A stretch of 64,000 bases of DNA from Thiothrix sp. (GTDB lineage Bacteria > Pseudomonadota > Gammaproteobacteria > Thiotrichales > Thiotrichaceae): contig SSFA01000013.1 of the NCBI GenBank assembly GCA_008015155.1, forward strand, positions 86,995-150,994, in the 5' to 3' direction. Below, in pieces: positions 7,801 through 16,299 of this stretch; within the stretch, counting starts at the first letter, position 1; every line of letters starts with the position of its first letter. The notes beneath the pieces were generated by a model. That model was not told the DNA's origin. It saw nothing but the letters and a program-made list of their open reading frames with translations, and made no database searches. A program made the position numbers and the translations under genes.

Positions 7801-10800
7801 CCTTTCCTACGATTCAGTGCTATTTAAAATCGCCACACAGTTCTTTAGTGGAAGTTGCTGCGAAAGCTTTGCCTTATGTGGTCAGTAGCGAGCAGATTCC
7901 ACACTTATTAGAGCTACAAGCTGATGAACGTGCGGTGGTGCGTGCGCATGCTGGCTTAGCCTTAGCCTTATTAGCGGAGCCGCAAGCTAAGGTGGTCTTG
8001 GCTGAAACGAAGGTGGTTGAGCAGCAGTTGTCGCTAGCCCAGCGTTTAGCTGCTCAATTAGCGCTTGAAACCGCCACCCCGTTAAACCTGCAAATGTTTT
8101 TACAAAATACGCAGACCTTTATGCCTGCCGTATTAGCCTTAGTAAGCCATGAGTTACTCTTGCACGGGGATGAGCCAGAATTAAGCACTTGGGCTTTGAG
8201 TTTGAATCAAGCGGAATTGCAGCAATTCTGTGCTGATCTGTTGGTGCGTTATAGCGATGAAGCGGCCCGCTGGGCCTATCTAGAGCAATGGCTGCAGCAG
8301 CAACAAAATCCGGTTGATAGCAAAGATAATGAAAAGCGCTGGAAGTTTAGTAAAGCGACATTACAGCAAATCGCTACGATTTTGGTCTATGGTAGTGGTC
8401 ATTTAAAAGCCTATTTGCTGAGTATTCTGGTGCGTTTAAACCAGATGACCGACAAAGAATGGCAATTGCATTACGCCGCGCTGAGCAAGCGCTTTGCGCA
8501 AGCTATTCAAGCGGCTGAAGCTAAATACGTACCACCCGCCACCATTAAACCGGAACAAGCCGCTTGGAATCAGCGCGCGTTTGGCGCTTATTTAGGTCTA
8601 GTGCGCCAAGATAACCCTCAAGGACTACGACATGGTTTATTGAGCTTACGCTTGAAAGCCTTACGCAGCCTGCAAGACTTGGCACAACGCGATAAGACTT
8701 TATATGACAGCGTGGTCAGTAGTTTCCTTACCTTACTGAATCACGAACAAGTAGAGCTGCGCTTATTTGCTTTTGATACCTTACAAACGATGGGCGTGGA
8801 TTTGGCTTTATTGGGGAATACTGCGACCACTTCACCCCGTACCGATATTGCGCGCAAAGGTTTAGAGTTGCTGATTAAGCATTATCCGCTCAAACAATCG
8901 CATCAACTTTTACAAAACCTCATTGCTAGCAATCACGAAATTCTCGCTCCAGAAGCTTGGAAATTATATAGCGCTGATGTGGGCTTAGTGAAAGCCGCTC
9001 CCTTTGCTTTGCAATCCAATTATGAGCCACAGCGTCTGCAAGTGGTGAGTGAATTAGCCGCGCATTATCACGAGGCTGGTGTACCCGCTTTATTGCTGGA
9101 AGCGAGCACTAATAGCGTGCTTAATGTCGCGCTCAAAGCCGCTGAAAGCCTAGCGCAACAACAGCATCCCCAAGCGTTTAATGCCTTGGTGGGCGTGTTT
9201 AAGCGCGGTAATGACAGTCAAAAACGCAGTGCTTTAACGGCGATGCGCTTGCTGCCTAGTGCTGAGCCTGCCTTGTGGTTGATCAATTACCTGAATACGG
9301 ATTTCATCGCCAAAGACTTAATTAATCCAGTGTATGAGGTAATCGCTAGCCAGCGCCCAGTAGAAGCCTTTAAGCCATTGCTAAAGCGTTTAGAGCAACA
9401 ACGCACTGAAGCAAAAGCGATTATTAAAGCACTGATTACTATTACCGGCTTCGACCAACCGATTGAAGATTATCAAGAGGAGTCGGCGGATAAGCGTTGG
9501 CTGACTCTACAATTCCCGCGGCATGAAGATTTATTGCTTCAGCTTTTTAATAGCTTAATTCGCTTGGGGCATTTAGATGAGGCTACCCGTTTAGCTTATG
9601 CGCTTGGCTGGGTACAAAGCAAAGAGGCCGATAAAACTTTAGCAGATGCTTTGCCCGTATTGGATGCAGCACAACTCACGCCTATTTTACAAGCGATGGC
9701 GCATCGTGCCTTGAAACGCGCCGGTCGAGTGAATGGTTTGCTGACCATGCTCACCCATAAAGATTTAGATGTGCAATTCCTCGCCGCAGAAGGTTTGGCG
9801 AATAGCGGTCATCAACAAGGCTTTAGTATCTTAATGGCGGCGATGGATTATCAGAAAAATGATGAATTCCGTAAGCGCGCCACCTTAGCTTTAGGTAAAT
9901 CAGGGGATGAACGTGCTTTAGATAAGCTCCTGAAATTAGCAGAAGATAAAGAGCATTTCTTACACGAAGCCGCGATTGAAGCACTTGGCCATTTGGGTAA
10001 GGGTGAGGAAGGCGAACGCATCTTTAAGCAGATTAAATCGCGCTTACTCAATGCGGAGTACTACTCTGATTTAGCTAATTATGCTTTGAATGGCTTGCGC
10101 TGGTTGAATACGCAAGCGTCATGGGCATTAGTACAAGATTATGCAGCGAATAGCTCGCACTATAGCGAGTATCGTGCCCATGCAGTGAATTTGTTGCAAT
10201 ATCGCGATACCGAAGCGACCCGTAGTTTCCTATTGAAGCTTTTGCGAGAAGAAGCGACGGATTATGAGGTGATTGAAGCAGCCTTCAATACCGCCCGCTT
10301 CTTATGGCAAGCAGAGCCTAATACTACTACTGAAGCCGACTATGCACTCTTGCAGGGGCATTTCCCGCAAACGGACGCGAAATTGTTGGAGCGGATTGTC
10401 GCTAGCGCACCGACTGCGACTTTATTAGATTTGCTGGGCAAAGATTACACACCTCATGATGCCGCTTATGCAGATTTTATTATTGCAGGCTTAGGCCAAG
10501 GTTTATTGAAGCGTGATGCTTATCAAGAGCAAGACCTGCAAGCCTTATTAAGCGCACAAAAACCTGTTGTGGTTGAGTGGGTAGCGCGTTTAGTTGGGCG
10601 TATGGATAAAGTCTCGAAAGCTTTAGCGACCAGCTTGGAGCAAAGTCTGGCAACCTATTTTGCCCGCTGGCAAACGGCTTACCAACAGCTAGAGCAGCAG
10701 CCCACTGATTATGATCGGCAACTGGCTGAACAAGCTTTAGCCAAAACCCTAGAACAGCTCTTGTGGAGCTTAGTGCAACAAGATTTGCAGCCTGCTTTAT

Positions 10801-11354
10801 TATTGCAATTACTGAGCACTGAAAACAAAGCCGAGCGTCCTTTCCAAATACATATTCTGACGGCCTTATTAGCCTTAGAGAAACTCTCTAATAAAGCTAT
10901 CTTAGAAGCGCTCGCTAGCTTACAAAGCTCGCCTGTCCTACAAGTTAGCACCTTGGCTAATCAGCTCTTAGCTCAGCATCAGCCGAAAGCGAAAGTCGAT
11001 TGGCAGCGTTTGCTCGCTCAGCCTGAAGCTTTATTACACGATAATTTTGCGAAAGATTTATCGGCGGCTGCCGCGAGTGCTGCGCATCAAGCACAAGTCT
11101 TACCGATTTTGATTGCTAAACAAGAAGTGACGAGCTTGGCGCAAATTGCCAATGACAAACAGCAGCAAGAAGCCCTGCGTTTGGGGGCTATCGAAGGGCT
11201 AGCGCGCATTGCGACCCTTGAAGCCGAAAGCGCGCTGCAAACCATTAAAGACGCCGCCCATGATGCGGATATTAGTAAAGCAGCTTATCGCGCCTTGCGC
11301 CGCTGGCAACGTAGCCAAGCCAAAGCCACTGCCACTACCGGAGCCTCTGCATGA
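4875..11354 (+). CDS. Giant WD40-like / HEAT-repeat protein of the retron operon (2159 aa)
   Basis: The first 300 residues or so form a beta-propeller-like region with WD40-like blades (for example SSPDGLWFAIGSRQGKIAVY, SAGADKKLFLTHA and TAASDKSIKAWAY). From about residue 330 to the end the protein is made of HEAT/ARM repeats, recognisable as paired helices of the type DERALDKLLKLAEDK...AAIEALGHLG. There is no signal peptide, membrane segment or visible enzymatic motif, so it looks like a scaffold or sensor. An AAGGAAG ribosome site precedes the ATG. The stop overlaps the start of the next gene (ATGA at 11351-11354), which implies translational coupling. Codon and base use match the neighbours. 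It is probably a partner of the BRCT and SWIM proteins in the retron complex, but the biochemical role is not known. Confidence 0.82.
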   Translation: MINLVHAYRGQIQGLVSHASKTVFITKHPENQATELYRLDTSTEYTNLQSEALAASASALVGNAEQIWLAATDGKLYSAALDAGKAKALGHLDFSASEVLALALLAAERLAVLQAKQLSIVDLKTNQITQTFEQADAATTLASSPDGLWFAIGSRQGKIAVYSAETAKAEFALSSEGAVHQGQVTALVFAANELQFYSAGADKKLFLTHARGSLQPLDKGKSSSHEVPITALLLGKERLFTAASDKSIKAWAYSGGQPTTLKQGLPSITYLSLIQYLDKPALLVAGSDASLSIVGLTEEEKLGEIKVTINDGYAWAKEFAGRTDPQEREKALTLLTSYDDKRAFDLLDNQLKNEQDRSLREQLIKLVAKAKHPRALSLLEAATKDTRHDTVRQQAFKAWEGKVAADDLRPYEVALATNQLDIGKEALKVLAALAKDQPRAEQLLVQALNHKQAALRLTALSLLEDIYGNSPKASLQALNVAQPDLQRAALIRLYQRKLLQDMEVQRALLLAQADNDANLRHTAFLVAILSQEHLTQALKALEPDLARQLQELEDFELLGDGTSKATKSPKTSTKDAAKLIKALEFADYNVLLQGMSNRHADISFLAAFALAVLQDQRAFGMLLVLSQEANPAIRAGVGRAFAWLNQDDSIPTLEILLNDKAPEVRDAAFNALEKLQANKLLTVERGFASAHQDIHARSLKSLLDLLVEPEASEKPKKSLLGSLKSALLGTKTPEKLAPHNDAEQVLHLLQTALNDPFEPIRQETFKTCLNRQLGGSDVDTLRLLLTSRYENLHREVLLEVLAKARVLPALPWVEPLLLELLNDRFANVRLQALHFALTEKKRIDTQAALAAAIHSEFADVQGEALVYIQKNPSKANQAHLPALLNDAHESLRNLAIKLLVDADQQPALVQALASPYDDVQVTAATALVKWGEPSAFKTLENLLARPEPHSKAEQAHWLQISSQALAGLAATADVKAFPTIQCYLKSPHSSLVEVAAKALPYVVSSEQIPHLLELQADERAVVRAHAGLALALLAEPQAKVVLAETKVVEQQLSLAQRLAAQLALETATPLNLQMFLQNTQTFMPAVLALVSHELLLHGDEPELSTWALSLNQAELQQFCADLLVRYSDEAARWAYLEQWLQQQQNPVDSKDNEKRWKFSKATLQQIATILVYGSGHLKAYLLSILVRLNQMTDKEWQLHYAALSKRFAQAIQAAEAKYVPPATIKPEQAAWNQRAFGAYLGLVRQDNPQGLRHGLLSLRLKALRSLQDLAQRDKTLYDSVVSSFLTLLNHEQVELRLFAFDTLQTMGVDLALLGNTATTSPRTDIARKGLELLIKHYPLKQSHQLLQNLIASNHEILAPEAWKLYSADVGLVKAAPFALQSNYEPQRLQVVSELAAHYHEAGVPALLLEASTNSVLNVALKAAESLAQQQHPQAFNALVGVFKRGNDSQKRSALTAMRLLPSAEPALWLINYLNTDFIAKDLINPVYEVIASQRPVEAFKPLLKRLEQQRTEAKAIIKALITITGFDQPIEDYQEESADKRWLTLQFPRHEDLLLQLFNSLIRLGHLDEATRLAYALGWVQSKEADKTLADALPVLDAAQLTPILQAMAHRALKRAGRVNGLLTMLTHKDLDVQFLAAEGLANSGHQQGFSILMAAMDYQKNDEFRKRATLALGKSGDERALDKLLKLAEDKEHFLHEAAIEALGHLGKGEEGERIFKQIKSRLLNAEYYSDLANYALNGLRWLNTQASWALVQDYAANSSHYSEYRAHAVNLLQYRDTEATRSFLLKLLREEATDYEVIEAAFNTARFLWQAEPNTTTEADYALLQGHFPQTDAKLLERIVASAPTATLLDLLGKDYTPHDAAYADFIIAGLGQGLLKRDAYQEQDLQALLSAQKPVVVEWVARLVGRMDKVSKALATSLEQSLATYFARWQTAYQQLEQQPTDYDRQLAEQALAKTLEQLLWSLVQQDLQPALLLQLLSTENKAERPFQIHILTALLALEKLSNKAILEALASLQSSPVLQVSTLANQLLAQHQPKAKVDWQRLLAQPEALLHDNFAKDLSAAAASAAHQAQVLPILIAKQEVTSLAQIANDKQQQEALRLGAIEGLARIATLEAESALQTIKDAAHDADISKAAYRALRRWQRSQAKATATTGASA

Positions 11355-13174
11355 GTACTGAAACGAACTCTGTTCCAGCCACGGAAAGCTTTACCCTGCG
11401 CTATCAGCAGCCAAGCGATTTTCATGCTGATGCTGTGCAATTATTTACGCATTTAGAGCGCGATGCCGTGCAGTTCGCAGGCAAAGTTAAGCAGCCGCTG
11501 GCTTTTCGCGAAGGCTTAGCGACTTTGTTTGCGATTGTCAGTAGTGATTATCGCTATGTGCCGAAAGATCGAGCAGCGTATACCGCTTTTATGCAAATGC
11601 GCCGCAGCTCACAAAATCAAGGATTGGCTAAAGCGTATCGCGCTTATTTTGATTGGCTGTTACGCAATGATCCACAAGCTTGGCTGATTCTCGATCCGAT
11701 TATTAGTGTGCATCCTGATGGCTTATTGCTCGAAGTTTTCAGCAAAGATGAGGGCTGCTACGCGGCTTTGGCATTGGATAATGAGTTTTTCGAGACTCAA
11801 GGCAAGACCACCTTTGGTACGACCCATATTGATTTCAGCCAAGAACTCGCGCAAGGCATTGAACAGATTCGCAGCTTCCGTCCCACCCGATTTGCCGTCG
11901 GTAAAGAAGCGGTCAATTTCCAAACCGAGACCGCACCTGCTTTGCCAGATACTGAAGTGATCGAGAAGCGTATTCAAGTTCCACAAACTTGGATTCGTGG
12001 CTTATTGCAAGTGCAATCCGCTTCACAATTACCGAGTGACAGCTTTTTCTTAAAGCCGATTGATCTGTATAACGCACTACGCTATTTGCGCTTAAATGCG
12101 GATATTAAAGGCAAAAAACGCGGTTTGCGTATTGAGTTAGTGCCGAATCAAGCACCACGTTTAGTGCTAGAACCGAATGAGGTCGTGATTGAAGGTAGCG
12201 CAGAAGCCTATCAAGGCAAGCAAGCCAAGGTGATTCGCTTATGGGGGCGGCGGCGTTTGAGTTTATTGAAGCGCTTTTTACCCTTTGCGGACACGATTGA
12301 AGTGCAAGTTTTAGGTAATGGCATGCCTAGCTTTTGGATTTTAGGGGGTTCAGGGATGAGCTTAACGCTAGCTGTGACAGGTTTTACGGCGAGTAACTGG
12401 TCACAGGCTTTGAATTTCGACTTAATTTTACCGCGCCGTACCGAAACACTAAAAGAATTAAAAACCGTGGTTGCTGCTTTGCAAAAGGTTTATGTAGCCA
12501 CCTTAGAAGATTTGGCTAGCGCTACACAATTATCAGAGCCAGTTTGTCGTACTGCTTTACAGCAGGCTAGCCAACAAGGTTTAGTGATTTATGATCTGGC
12601 GCATGATGTGTATCGCTACCGTCCACTGACTCAAGAACCTTTGGATATGAGTCATTTTCAATTCCGCCAACCTGCCGAAAAACTGGCTTATGATTTAGTG
12701 GCGCGGCAAAAAGCCATTAGTCAATTGCAGCTCAATGTCATTCCCTTGGAAGGCACGGAAATTTCGGCAGAAATCACGGTTAAAGAAGATAAGCGCGATT
12801 ATCTCGCCAAGCTGAAATTGACTGATGAAGGCCAAATCAGTAAAGCCTCCTGCTCTTGTCATCAAATTATGACTTATGGCTTAAGCCAAGGCGCTTGTAG
12901 CCATCTGATTGCTTTACGGATTGCTTATGCTGAACAGCAAGCGAATCGGGATATGAGTGTGATTACTCAAGAAACCCGCTTATTGACGCGCCGCCAAAAG
13001 CAGCAGCCTGAACAGATTCAAGTCACTTTAAATAATAAACGGTTGTTGATTAGCCGTGAAGTCAATCAACAAACCAAACAACAGCAATTCGCCTTCAATT
13101 CCGTGCAGGAAGCGCGCCATGCGTATTTAGGCAAAATCGCACAATTGGAACTAAGCGGCTTTATTGAGGGCTAA
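11351..13174 (+). CDS. Winged-helix and SWIM zinc-finger protein of the retron operon (607 aa)
   Basis: Near the C-terminus is a SWIM zinc finger, C501-x-C503-x12-C516-x-H518, a motif that binds zinc and usually contacts DNA or protein. Just before it, around residues 360-430, is a winged-helix-like segment (LEDLASATQLSEPVCRTALQ then a GLVIYDLAHDVYRYRPL wing). This arrangement matches the WHSWIM-type proteins known to accompany some retrons. The first 350 residues are mixed alpha/beta and not recognised. The gene overlaps the 3' end of the giant HEAT gene by four bases and is followed after three bases by the reverse transcriptase gene, so all are one operon. The likely role is DNA or msDNA recognition in the retron system. 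Confidence 0.82.
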   Translation: MSTETNSVPATESFTLRYQQPSDFHADAVQLFTHLERDAVQFAGKVKQPLAFREGLATLFAIVSSDYRYVPKDRAAYTAFMQMRRSSQNQGLAKAYRAYFDWLLRNDPQAWLILDPIISVHPDGLLLEVFSKDEGCYAALALDNEFFETQGKTTFGTTHIDFSQELAQGIEQIRSFRPTRFAVGKEAVNFQTETAPALPDTEVIEKRIQVPQTWIRGLLQVQSASQLPSDSFFLKPIDLYNALRYLRLNADIKGKKRGLRIELVPNQAPRLVLEPNEVVIEGSAEAYQGKQAKVIRLWGRRRLSLLKRFLPFADTIEVQVLGNGMPSFWILGGSGMSLTLAVTGFTASNWSQALNFDLILPRRTETLKELKTVVAALQKVYVATLEDLASATQLSEPVCRTALQQASQQGLVIYDLAHDVYRYRPLTQEPLDMSHFQFRQPAEKLAYDLVARQKAISQLQLNVIPLEGTEISAEITVKEDKRDYLAKLKLTDEGQISKASCSCHQIMTYGLSQGACSHLIALRIAYAEQQANRDMSVITQETRLLTRRQKQQPEQIQVTLNNKRLLISREVNQQTKQQQFAFNSVQEARHAYLGKIAQLELSGFIEG

Positions 13175-13177
13175 AGC

Positions 13178-14473
13178 ATGAGTGAAACAGTAAGTCGTTA
13201 CGAGCAAGTCTGGCAAGCGATTGAAAAAGCTGGCAGCGTGAATGCCTATGTGCGTGAACAGATGCAAAAAAATGGCTTCATGGTGGCACGCCGCCCGACT
13301 GACAATATGACTAAAGCGGAATTAGAAAAATACCGCCAAGAATTAAAAAAAGAAGCCGCTGAACAACGCCGTTTAAATAAAGAAGCATGGCAGGCTTATA
13401 AGACTAAGCATATTGTGCATTTAGGCGAAGGTATTTATTGGACGGATGACACCAGCCAAGATCAATGGGATCTACCGAACGCGAATAAGCGCTTGCTGGA
13501 AAATCAATTGCCCGCGATTACCAAAGTCGCGCAATTATGCGAAGCCTTAAATCTCTCGGTGAATGAGTTACGCTGGCTCTGTTATCAACGTGAAGTGGCC
13601 GAAAAAAGCCATTATACCCGCTTTGAAATTCCTAAACGTTCAGGTGGGATGCGTGCGATTTGGGCACCTTTGCCGAAGTTGAAAGCTGCACAACATTGGA
13701 TACTGCACGAAATTCTCGATCGTTTAGTGGTACATGGCTCAGCACATGGTTTTATCACAGGTCGCTCAATTGCCACCAATGCGGCCGAGCACACCCATAG
13801 CCAAGTGCTCGTTAAAGTCGATATTGAAAACTTTTTCCCGAGTATTAGTTGGAAGCGTGTAAAAGGTGTGTTTCGTAAAGCAGGCTATCCGGAACAAATC
13901 GCTACTCTACTAGCGCTACTTTGCACCGAATCACCGCGTGAAATCGTTCAACAGAATGGCAAATCAGTTTATGTTGCTTTGGCAGATCGCTGTTTACCGC
14001 AAGGTGCACCGACTAGCCCGGCCTTAACCAATGCTTTGTGTTTGCGTTTGGATCGGCGTTTGACAGGGTTTGCGCAAAAAGCTGGCTGGCGTTATACCCG
14101 TTATGCGGATGATTTAAGCTTTAGTTTGCCTATGGATAGTAAAAATCCACCTGATATTAGCCGCTTATTAGGCAGTTTAAAGCGTGTCTTAGGCGAAGAA
14201 GGTTTTGAGCTGAATGCGAAAAAAACGCGAGTGATTCGTACTGGCGATGTGCAAGCAGTCACAGGCTTGGTCGTGAATGGCAAGCACGCGCCCCGTGTCA
14301 GCCGTGAACTGAAACGCCAAATGCGCGCCGCAGTACATAACCTCAAACAAGGCAAAGCCTTGCCAGAAGGTGAAAGTATCCAGCGTTTGCGCGGTTACGC
14401 GGCTTATATAGCGATGACGGATCGGGAATTGGGGCTGAGCTTGTTGGGTCAATTGCAGAATCAAGGAGTTTAA
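13178..14473 (+). CDS. Retron reverse transcriptase
   Basis: This 431-residue enzyme copies the msd part of the upstream RNA into msDNA, primed from the 2'-OH of the branching guanosine. The retron hallmarks are all present: NAAEH at 201-205 (NAxxH, region X), the catalytic YADD at 309-312 with the first aspartate in VKVDIENFFPS, the QGAPTSP motif before it, and VTG at 361-363 (region Y). The N-terminal 130 residues are a charged helical extension. The C-terminal part carries the thumb region expected to bind the msr hairpins. Start ATG follows the previous stop by three bases. The RNA genes lie 11.6 kb upstream, beyond three accessory genes, a wider separation than in most retrons I know. 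The association with BRCT/HEAT and WHSWIM proteins resembles the class I recall as type XIII. Confidence 0.95.
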   Translation: MSETVSRYEQVWQAIEKAGSVNAYVREQMQKNGFMVARRPTDNMTKAELEKYRQELKKEAAEQRRLNKEAWQAYKTKHIVHLGEGIYWTDDTSQDQWDLPNANKRLLENQLPAITKVAQLCEALNLSVNELRWLCYQREVAEKSHYTRFEIPKRSGGMRAIWAPLPKLKAAQHWILHEILDRLVVHGSAHGFITGRSIATNAAEHTHSQVLVKVDIENFFPSISWKRVKGVFRKAGYPEQIATLLALLCTESPREIVQQNGKSVYVALADRCLPQGAPTSPALTNALCLRLDRRLTGFAQKAGWRYTRYADDLSFSLPMDSKNPPDISRLLGSLKRVLGEEGFELNAKKTRVIRTGDVQAVTGLVVNGKHAPRVSRELKRQMRAAVHNLKQGKALPEGESIQRLRGYAAYIAMTDRELGLSLLGQLQNQGV

Positions 14474-14476
14474 TAC

Positions 14477-14905
14477 ATGGGCGCTTGGGGTATGCAGCCA
14501 TTTGAAAATGATTTTGCTTTGGATTTCACAGCACAGTTATTTCATGAGTCAGAAGCAGGAGATTTGAGCTTACTAACTGAGGCTTTTCAGGATGTATTAG
14601 AGGCTAAGCAGGAAGGCTATATAGAGGCTGATCTTGGTTCGGCTGCTATTGCTGCTGCAGCGCTTGTGGTCGCTCTCCAGCAAGATGAGGCACGAGCTAT
14701 TTTAAAGGTTCAACCACAAGGCCAGATTTGGTTTGAAGCTGCTCGCCAAGTTAATTATGCGGAGCTAGCCCCTAAGGCTTTAACAGCACTGGATTTAGTG
14801 CTAGCTGAGAACTCGGAGCTTTATGAGCTTTGGGAAGAAACTGACAGTTTTACGGAATGGTTGGATTCAGTCAAACAACTTAAAGCACAACTCAGTGCCG
14901 CTTAA
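14477..14905 (+). CDS. DUF4259 domain protein, possible fifth gene of the retron operon
   Basis: The protein (142 aa) starts MGAWGMQPFENDFALDF, the signature of DUF4259, and is otherwise a small acidic helical protein. The function of the family is not established. Its ribosome site AAGGAG lies inside the last codons of the reverse transcriptase gene and its ATG is three bases after that stop, so it is translated from the same message. No terminator is visible between them. It could be a retron accessory or simply a passenger; the tight spacing is the only link. Confidence 0.75.
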   Translation: MGAWGMQPFENDFALDFTAQLFHESEAGDLSLLTEAFQDVLEAKQEGYIEADLGSAAIAAAALVVALQQDEARAILKVQPQGQIWFEAARQVNYAELAPKALTALDLVLAENSELYELWEETDSFTEWLDSVKQLKAQLSAA

Positions 14906-15207
14906 CAGCAGTCGTACAGTTGGGCACAAGTAAGCAGAAGGAAATAACCAGCTCGCTTTTATCATTAGCGCCTTATGAAGGCTAATGCCCTATCTCATTT
15001 AGGCTATTGAATTCATTGATTTAAGTGCCAAGCTGCTCAGCTAGCTTGGATTTACTTTTCCTTTACAAATCTTTTATTCGCTTTTAGTGCATTTGTAAAA
15101 AAAATACTTACAATCCTCCGCTGTGCAAAGACTAAGCACACTGTGCCGGCTCATTTCCGAGTGTCGTGCAATGAGCTGGCTTATCTATTTTTGGAGGAGT
15201 CCCCACG
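14906..15207. other. Intergenic region after the retron, with a leader hairpin
   Basis: This 300-base gap contains an AT-rich stretch near 15050-15115. An 11-bp hairpin (15145-15155 with 15170-15180, one G-U pair) lies in what would be the untranslated leader of the next gene. A strong ribosome site, GGAGGAG, lies ahead of 15208. A weaker imperfect hairpin is at about 14966-14988 and may end the retron message. No convincing small ORF or tRNA is seen. Confidence 0.5.
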
Positions 15208-15720
15208 ATGAAATCATTGAGTACTGTAATCGGTGTCGCTTTATTGGCTTTAAGTTTATCTGCGATGGCTGAAGAGGCCAAACCAGCTGCCGGCGCTGCT
15301 ACTGCAACTCCAGCCGCAGCACCTGCTGAAATGGGCACTGAAGCAGAAGCACAAGCCATGAGTGAAAAAGCTGCGACATTAGTCGACGAAAAAGGTGAAG
15401 CGGCTTTTGAAACTTTCAAAGCCAAAGATGGCGGTTTCCAAGACAAGGATTTATATGTTTTCTGTATGGATGACAAAGGCAAGATGCTGTCGCATGCACT
15501 GAAACAAGATTTGGTTGGCACTGACATGTTGAACTTTGACAAATACGGTGATAAACCTTTCCAAAAAATGGTGGACACTGCTATGGGTGCAGAAGGCAAA
15601 GGTTGGGTTGATTACAAATGGCCTTTACCCGGCGGTACTGAACCACAAGACAAGAAAAGTTATGTGATCAAAAACTCGAAAGGTTTCTTCTGTGGCGTTG
15701 GCGCTTATGTGAAGAAATAA
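15208..15720 (+). CDS. Periplasmic single-Cache-domain protein
   Basis: The first 21 residues are a signal peptide ending in SLSAMA. An Ala/Pro-rich linker follows, and from about residue 50 a small Cache-type sensor fold of the kind also found as the extracellular part of chemoreceptors: AFETFKAKDGGFQDKDLYVFC, MDDKGKMLSHALKQDLVG, GKGWVDYKWP and FFCGVGAYVKK. Stand-alone secreted proteins of this kind bind small ligands, but which one cannot be told. The gene stands alone with a strong GGAGGAG ribosome site and a structured leader. Confidence 0.8.
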   Translation: MKSLSTVIGVALLALSLSAMAEEAKPAAGAATATPAAAPAEMGTEAEAQAMSEKAATLVDEKGEAAFETFKAKDGGFQDKDLYVFCMDDKGKMLSHALKQDLVGTDMLNFDKYGDKPFQKMVDTAMGAEGKGWVDYKWPLPGGTEPQDKKSYVIKNSKGFFCGVGAYVKK

Positions 15721-15810
15721 GCTTAGGCTTTTTTGCTGGGGTGGTAGGTTGTTTTGCTTACAACCCCTACAAAACTGTTATGCTCGGCAAAATGCCAGTG
15801 TGTAGCAGTC

Positions 15811-16209
15811 ATGAACGATCTCATTATTTTCGATGGCGTCTGTAATCTTTGTACTTTTTCAGTACGCTTTATTCTGCAACACGAAACCGCCCCGCATTTA
15901 CATTTTACTCCGCTACAATCTCCTGCTGGTATGCGCTTATTGGAGCTACATGGCTTTGATCCCAACGATACAAAAACCTTTGTCTTGATCCAAAATGGGC
16001 AAGTTTATACCCGCTCAGAAGCTGCTTTGCGGGTGGCTAAGTATTTGCGTTGGCCGTGGCGTGGCTTAGTGATATTGCGCATTATTCCGCCTGCTATACG
16101 CGATTGGGCTTATGATTATATCGCTCGCCATCGGTATCGTTGGTTTGGGCAGAAAGCCGTTTGTATGCTGCCTACACCAGAACTACGGGCTCGGTTTGTG
16201 GAAGATTAA
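15811..16209 (+). CDS. Thiol-disulfide oxidoreductase-like DCC (DUF393) protein
   Basis: The protein begins MNDLIIFDGVCNLCTFSVRF, with the DGVCNLC motif that gives the DCC family its name (DxxCxxC). It is about 132 residues, as usual for the family. An in-frame ATG at 15754 exists, but the family begins immediately before the motif, so 15811 is chosen. Members are predicted thioredoxin-like redox proteins; a substrate is not known. It lies alone between two secreted-protein genes. Confidence 0.87.
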   Translation: MNDLIIFDGVCNLCTFSVRFILQHETAPHLHFTPLQSPAGMRLLELHGFDPNDTKTFVLIQNGQVYTRSEAALRVAKYLRWPWRGLVILRIIPPAIRDWAYDYIARHRYRWFGQKAVCMLPTPELRARFVED

Positions 16210-16299
16210 GTCAGGCTTCCAAGTTCTAACGAACTATAGTTAGGCTCAGCAGTCCTTATAAAAACAGTTCATTTAAGTTTTGGTCTAAGCGAGGCAAGC

